Origin: Halioxenophilus aromaticivorans | GTDB taxonomy: Bacteria > Pseudomonadota > Gammaproteobacteria > Pseudomonadales > Cellvibrionaceae | DNA length: 64,000 nucleotides | Reading direction: 5' to 3' | Assembly: GCF_042850945.1 (NCBI RefSeq) | Contig: NZ_AP031496.1 | Coordinates: forward strand, 496,001 to 560,000 | Part shown: positions 60,308 to 64,000 of the stretch, piece by piece | Numbering within the stretch: position 1 is the stretch's first letter | Layout: every line of letters begins with the position of its first letter | Translations under genes and position numbers: made by a program | The notes under the pieces: generated by a model | What the model was told of the DNA's origin: nothing | What the model saw: the letters and a program-made list of their open reading frames with translations, nothing else | Database searches by the model: none

Positions 60308-60562
60308 ATGTCAAAAGGGCATAGCCTACAAGACCCTTACCTTAACGTTTTACGAAAAGAACGCATCCCTGTTTCAATCTATCTCGTAAACGGCATCAAA
60401 TTGCAGGGTCAGATTGAGTCTTTCGATCAATTCGTTGTACTGCTTAAAAACACCGTGAGCCAGATGGTATACAAACACGCTATTTCCACCATCGTGCCCT
60501 CTCGTCCTGTGCGTGTTCCCATGCTTAACCCTGCTGGTGAGGGCGAAACTGAAGAGTCCTAA
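60308..60562 (+). CDS. hfq: RNA chaperone Hfq
   Basis: An 84-residue Sm-like hexamer subunit that pairs small RNAs with targets. Sm1 (FLNVLRKERIPVSIYLVNGIKLQG-type stretch) and Sm2 (VYKHAISTIVPSRPV) are intact, with a short acidic C-terminal tail. Strong TTGGAG ribosome site before ATG 60308. Short 123-base leader region after miaA may have its own promoter, as in E. coli. Precedes hflX. Confidence 0.98.
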   Translation: MSKGHSLQDPYLNVLRKERIPVSIYLVNGIKLQGQIESFDQFVVLLKNTVSQMVYKHAISTIVPSRPVRVPMLNPAGEGETEES

Positions 60563-60627
60563 CCTAGCAGCGGCGCACCGCACAGGTTGCGGTGTGCCTG
60601 GTCTATATCAGCGAGGTTTCTTTCCGA

Positions 60628-61950
60628 TTGTTTTTTGAACGTCCTAAATCGGGTGAGCTGGCGGTATTAGTTCACATCAAATTCAGTCAACAGTCCGAAC
60701 CTGAAGACCTCCGCGAATTTGAAGAGCTTGCTTTAGCCGCAGGCGCTGACCCACTTACCTTGGTTACCGGTCAGCGAGACAAGCCTGATCCCAAATTATT
60801 TGCAGGCTCCGGCAAGGTCGAAGAGCTCGGCCAGCTTGTGCGCGATAATAACGTCGAGCTGGTGATCTTTAATCACAGCCTATCTCCCAGCCAAGAGCGC
60901 AACCTAGAAAAAGTCCTGGAGTGCCGTGTGCTAGACCGCACCGGCCTTATTCTGGATATTTTTGCCCAACGCGCCCGCACCCACGAAGGTAAATTACAGG
61001 TGGAGCTTGCGCAGCTGCAGCACATGTCTACCCGGTTGGTGCGTGGTTGGACGCACCTGGAGCGGCAGAAAGGCGGCATCGGTCTACGCGGCCCGGGTGA
61101 AACTCAGCTCGAGACCGACCGTCGTTTGTTACGAGTACGCATCAAGGCTATTTCTTCTCGGTTGGACAAAGTCCGCAGAACCCGCGAACACGGCCGTCGT
61201 GCTCGGACTCGCAATTCGGTGCCTACTGTTTCGTTGGTGGGTTACACCAACGCCGGCAAGTCAACCTTGTTTAATGCGGTCACCGAAGCTGGTGTATACG
61301 TAAAAGACCAACTGTTCGCCACGTTGGACCCCACCATGCGACGGGTAGAGCTGGATGATATCGGTGCCTGTGTGCTGGCCGATACCGTAGGTTTTATTAG
61401 CCATTTGCCGCATAAGCTGGTTGAGGCCTTCCGCGCTACCTTAGAAGAAGCCGCCAGCGCCGATTTATTGCTGCATGTGGTGGACTGCGCTGACCCAGAG
61501 CGTGATCGCAACATTGATGAAGTGAACAAAGTATTGGCGGAAATCGGCGCGGAGGAACAACCTCGGCTGATGGTGTACAACAAAATTGATTTGCACGAAT
61601 ACAGCATTCCACGCATCGACCGCGACGACCAGGGCCGGCCAGTTGCGGTGTGGTTATCGGCGGCTACCGGCGAGGGTGTGGCGCTTTTGCCGCAGGCGTT
61701 AACTGAGCTGTTGGCGCAAGATTTAGTGGACGACACTCTGGTGTTAACGGCGGATGAAGCGGCTTTGCGGGCTAGGTTTTATCAGCAGCACGCTGTGGTG
61801 AGCGAGCAGTTTTTGGATAACGGCGGTAGTGAAGTACACCTACGCATCCCAAAACCGGATTTGTTGCGTATTTTAAGCCATAGTAACTATCAGTGGTCGC
61901 AGCTGCGTTGGTTGGGCGGCAATGCCAATCAATCCGCAGGCTCCGACTAG
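60628..61950 (+). CDS. hflX: HflX, ribosome-splitting GTPase
   Basis: About 440 residues. Family similarity starts at LFFERPKSGE; TTG 60628, with GAGG 11 bases before, is chosen, while the frame opens upstream to GTG 60592. The N-terminal HflX domain includes RTGLILDIFAQRARTHEGK and GPGETQLETDRR; the GTPase has G1 GYTNAGKSTLFN, G3 (DTVGFI) and G4 (YNKIDL). It rescues stalled ribosomes under heat stress. It lies between hfq and hflK as usual. Confidence 0.94.
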   Translation: MFFERPKSGELAVLVHIKFSQQSEPEDLREFEELALAAGADPLTLVTGQRDKPDPKLFAGSGKVEELGQLVRDNNVELVIFNHSLSPSQERNLEKVLECRVLDRTGLILDIFAQRARTHEGKLQVELAQLQHMSTRLVRGWTHLERQKGGIGLRGPGETQLETDRRLLRVRIKAISSRLDKVRRTREHGRRARTRNSVPTVSLVGYTNAGKSTLFNAVTEAGVYVKDQLFATLDPTMRRVELDDIGACVLADTVGFISHLPHKLVEAFRATLEEAASADLLLHVVDCADPERDRNIDEVNKVLAEIGAEEQPRLMVYNKIDLHEYSIPRIDRDDQGRPVAVWLSAATGEGVALLPQALTELLAQDLVDDTLVLTADEAALRARFYQQHAVVSEQFLDNGGSEVHLRIPKPDLLRILSHSNYQWSQLRWLGGNANQSAGSD

Positions 61951-62090
61951 CTCCTCGGCTGAACTATCTTGACGTAATAAAGGTTAACCCCAGCGGTTGG
62001 CCTTGATAGAATCCGCCTGCAACCAATATAGAGTGCGAAATAGCAGCTAAGCTAATAGGCACAGCAAGTATTACCGAATGGAGAGAATTT

Positions 62091-63251
62091 ATGGCCTGGA
62101 ATGAACCGGGTGGCAACAACCAAGACCCCTGGGGGGGGAAGAAAGGTGGTGACGGGCCGCCGGATTTGGACGAAGCGTTAAAGTCTTTCCAGGATAAGAT
62201 CGGCAAGATCTTTGGCAGCAGCAAAGGCGGTGGCAGTGGCTCCGGTGGCGCATCCATGGGCAGGTTACCTATCGGCATATTGTTGGTGGTGTTGCTGGTG
62301 GTGTACTTTGTGGCCGGTTTCTATAAGGTAAACGAACAAGAGCGTGCCGTTATTTTGCGTCTTGGCGTCTACAAGGAAACCAAATCGTCTGGCCTGCATT
62401 GGAACCCCGCTTTCATTGACGAAGTCATTCAAGAAAACGTCACTCGCAAGCGTTTCCACAGCACCCAGGGCACCATGCTCACCGAAGATTTAAACATCGT
62501 TGATATCACCCTGTCGGTGCAGTACATCATCAGCGATGCGCGCGACTTTGTGCTCAATGTTAAAGAGCCGGAGGTGAGCTTGCGTCAAGCCACGGATTCT
62601 GCCCTGCGTCACGTGGTGGGCTCCAATGTCATGCACGAAGTCCTCACCGAGGGTCGTGCTGCCATTGCCGTGGACGTGCAACAGCGCTTACAGCAATACC
62701 TAGATGCCTACACCACCGGCATTTTGGTGGATACGGTGAATATCGAAAACTCCGCGCCTCCGCGTGAGGTCCAAGCCGCATTCGATGACGTCAACAAAGC
62801 CCGAGAAGACGAAGAGCGCGTTAAAAACGAAGCCCAAACCTACGCCAATGGCATCATCCCTGAGGCCCGCGGTCGCGCCCAGCGCACCATTGAAGAAGCC
62901 AACGCCTATCGCGACCGTGTCGTCGCCCAGTCAGAGGGTGAGGCCAAACGCTTTGAGCAGCTACTCACCGAGTACAGCAAAGCGCCGGAAGTGACCCGCG
63001 AGCGCCTCTACTTAGATGCCATACAAGACGTTATGGCCAACACCTCAAAAGTGATGGTGGACGTGGAAGGCGGCAACAACATGATGTACCTGCCGCTGGA
63101 TAAAATTGTTGAACGCAGCCAAGCCAATCTCGGTGGTAACCGAGTGGAATTATCTCAGCAGGTGATTGACCAGCTGGTGGACCGCACCACCGAGCAGGTT
63201 CGCCGAGAGATTATGAGCAGCAGCCGCAACACAACAAGGAGTCCCCGCTAA
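62091..63251 (+). CDS. hflK: HflK, FtsH modulator (SPFH family)
   Basis: A 386-residue protein with a Gly/Pro-rich N terminus (about 1-55), one membrane helix (about 60-80), then the SPFH/band-7 domain (FYKVNEQERAVILRLGVY) and a long coiled coil. With HflC it forms a ring around the FtsH protease. A run of eight G at 62131-62138 falls at codons 14-16 (Trp-Gly-Gly). Stop TAA overlaps the hflC ATG. Confidence 0.95.
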   Translation: MAWNEPGGNNQDPWGGKKGGDGPPDLDEALKSFQDKIGKIFGSSKGGGSGSGGASMGRLPIGILLVVLLVVYFVAGFYKVNEQERAVILRLGVYKETKSSGLHWNPAFIDEVIQENVTRKRFHSTQGTMLTEDLNIVDITLSVQYIISDARDFVLNVKEPEVSLRQATDSALRHVVGSNVMHEVLTEGRAAIAVDVQQRLQQYLDAYTTGILVDTVNIENSAPPREVQAAFDDVNKAREDEERVKNEAQTYANGIIPEARGRAQRTIEEANAYRDRVVAQSEGEAKRFEQLLTEYSKAPEVTRERLYLDAIQDVMANTSKVMVDVEGGNNMMYLPLDKIVERSQANLGGNRVELSQQVIDQLVDRTTEQVRREIMSSSRNTTRSPR

Positions 63252-64000
63252 TGAGTGGCCGTAATTTAGTTTTGTTAGTCGTCCTAGCGGTGGCGGTGTT
63301 GATTGGCTACAACAGTTTGTACATCGTCAAAGAAACCGAGCGCGCCGTTATGCTGGAATTTGGCCGCCTGGATCAAGCCGATATTGCGCCGGGTTTGCAT
63401 TATAAAATCCCGTTGGTGCACGAGGTGCGCATGTTTGATGCGCGTATCCTAACCTTTGATGCGCAACCAGAGCGTTATCTCACAGTGGAGAAAAAAGCCA
63501 TTATGGTGGATTCCTTCGCTAAGTGGCGCATCCGTGATGTAAACACCTACTACACCTCCACCAACGGTGAAGAGACCCGCGCCGAGCGCCTTTTGGCTCA
63601 GCGTATTAACGAAGGTTTGCGAAACCAGTTTGCCCAGCGCAGCTTGCTAGAGGTTGTGTCCGGTGAGCGCGACCAGCTCATGGTGGACCTGATCGAATCG
63701 CTAAACAGATTCACCAATACAAGCCTGGGTATCGAAGTGATAGATGTGCGAGTTAAGCGCATTGAACTGCCAGAGGATGTTAGTGGCTCGGTATTCTTGC
63801 GTATGACGTCGGAGCGCGAACGTGAAGCCCGAGAGCATCGCGCTAAGGGTCGTGAGCAGGCTGAGGTCATCAAGGCCGATGCCGATCGTCAGCAAGCGGT
63901 TATTGCTGCTGGAGCCTACCGCGATTCCGAGTTAATTCGTGGTGAAGGTGACGCCAAAGCAGCTGCCATTTACGCGTCTGCATTCAACAAAAACCCGGAG
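63251..64000 (+). CDS. hflC: HflC, FtsH modulator (partial, first 250 codons)
   Basis: The gene runs past the right edge; 250 residues are present. An N-terminal membrane helix (about 5-24), the band-7 start (YIVKETERAVMLEFGRL), and the charged helical region (EREREAREHRAKGREQAEVI) are seen. ATG 63251 overlaps the hflK stop, so the pair is co-translated. Confidence 0.95.
   Translation, partial: MSGRNLVLLVVLAVAVLIGYNSLYIVKETERAVMLEFGRLDQADIAPGLHYKIPLVHEVRMFDARILTFDAQPERYLTVEKKAIMVDSFAKWRIRDVNTYYTSTNGEETRAERLLAQRINEGLRNQFAQRSLLEVVSGERDQLMVDLIESLNRFTNTSLGIEVIDVRVKRIELPEDVSGSVFLRMTSEREREAREHRAKGREQAEVIKADADRQQAVIAAGAYRDSELIRGEGDAKAAAIYASAFNKNPE

Overview
The window is chromosomal DNA of a gammaproteobacterium. 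Gene order closely follows that of Pseudomonas aeruginosa (pilG-pilH-pilI-pilJ-pilK-chpA, gshB, tonB3-like, yqgE, ruvX, pilU/pilT, yggS, proC, yggT, metX, metW, DUF4426, rdgB, hemW; ppk1, trxA, rho, ubiD; psd, rhdA, rsgA, orn, queG, nnr, tsaE, amiB, mutL, miaA, hfq, hflX, hflK, hflC). Several islands between these blocks are not in that order. Base composition, extra genes and loose synteny suggest a marine Cellvibrionales-type relative (Saccharophagus, Teredinibacter or Simiduia-like), but that placement is inference.

Layout. 1-9594 (minus strand): Pil-Chp chemosensory operon controlling twitching motility and cAMP; chpA runs off the left edge and carries a striking hexanucleotide repeat coding (Glu-Ala)20. 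9880-13156 (plus): gshB, a TonB-like protein, yqgE, ruvX. 13153-15393 (minus): pilT-pilU retraction ATPases. 15526-24338 (plus): yggS-proC-yggT, a dynamin-like GTPase, then metX-metW-DUF4426-rdgB-hemW. 24595-29786: orphan hybrid histidine kinase, polyphosphate kinase, thioredoxin. 29787-30953: a gene-free 1.17 kb gap before rho, with a good sigma70 promoter and a possible structured RNA. 30954-34894: rho, MscS channel (opposite strand), ubiD.

34921-38019 is a compact operon: DUF2807 exported protein, YtrA-type GntR repressor, ABC ATPase and ABC permease, with a 9-6-9 inverted repeat on its promoter. Then come a serine/threonine symporter, TesB, a YqhA membrane protein and an unknown lipoprotein. 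42085-45395 is a phage-shock (psp) locus: divergent pspF, a sigma54 promoter with an upstream palindrome, pspABC and two unrecognised small exported or membrane proteins. 45479-50408 (minus): M20 lipoprotein peptidase, DUF1272, psd, rhdA, rsgA. 50509-53558: orn, a perfect 54-bp palindrome, a divergent HxlR regulator/GST pair, queG. 53761-64000: nnr-tsaE-amiB-mutL-miaA-hfq-hflX-hflK-hflC, with hflC cut by the right edge.

No rRNA, convincing tRNA, CRISPR array, transposase or prophage genes were seen. The least explained parts are the dynamin-like GTPase, the trxA-rho gap, the small psp-linked proteins, the palindrome, and the acidic low-complexity expansions in ChpA and PilJ.
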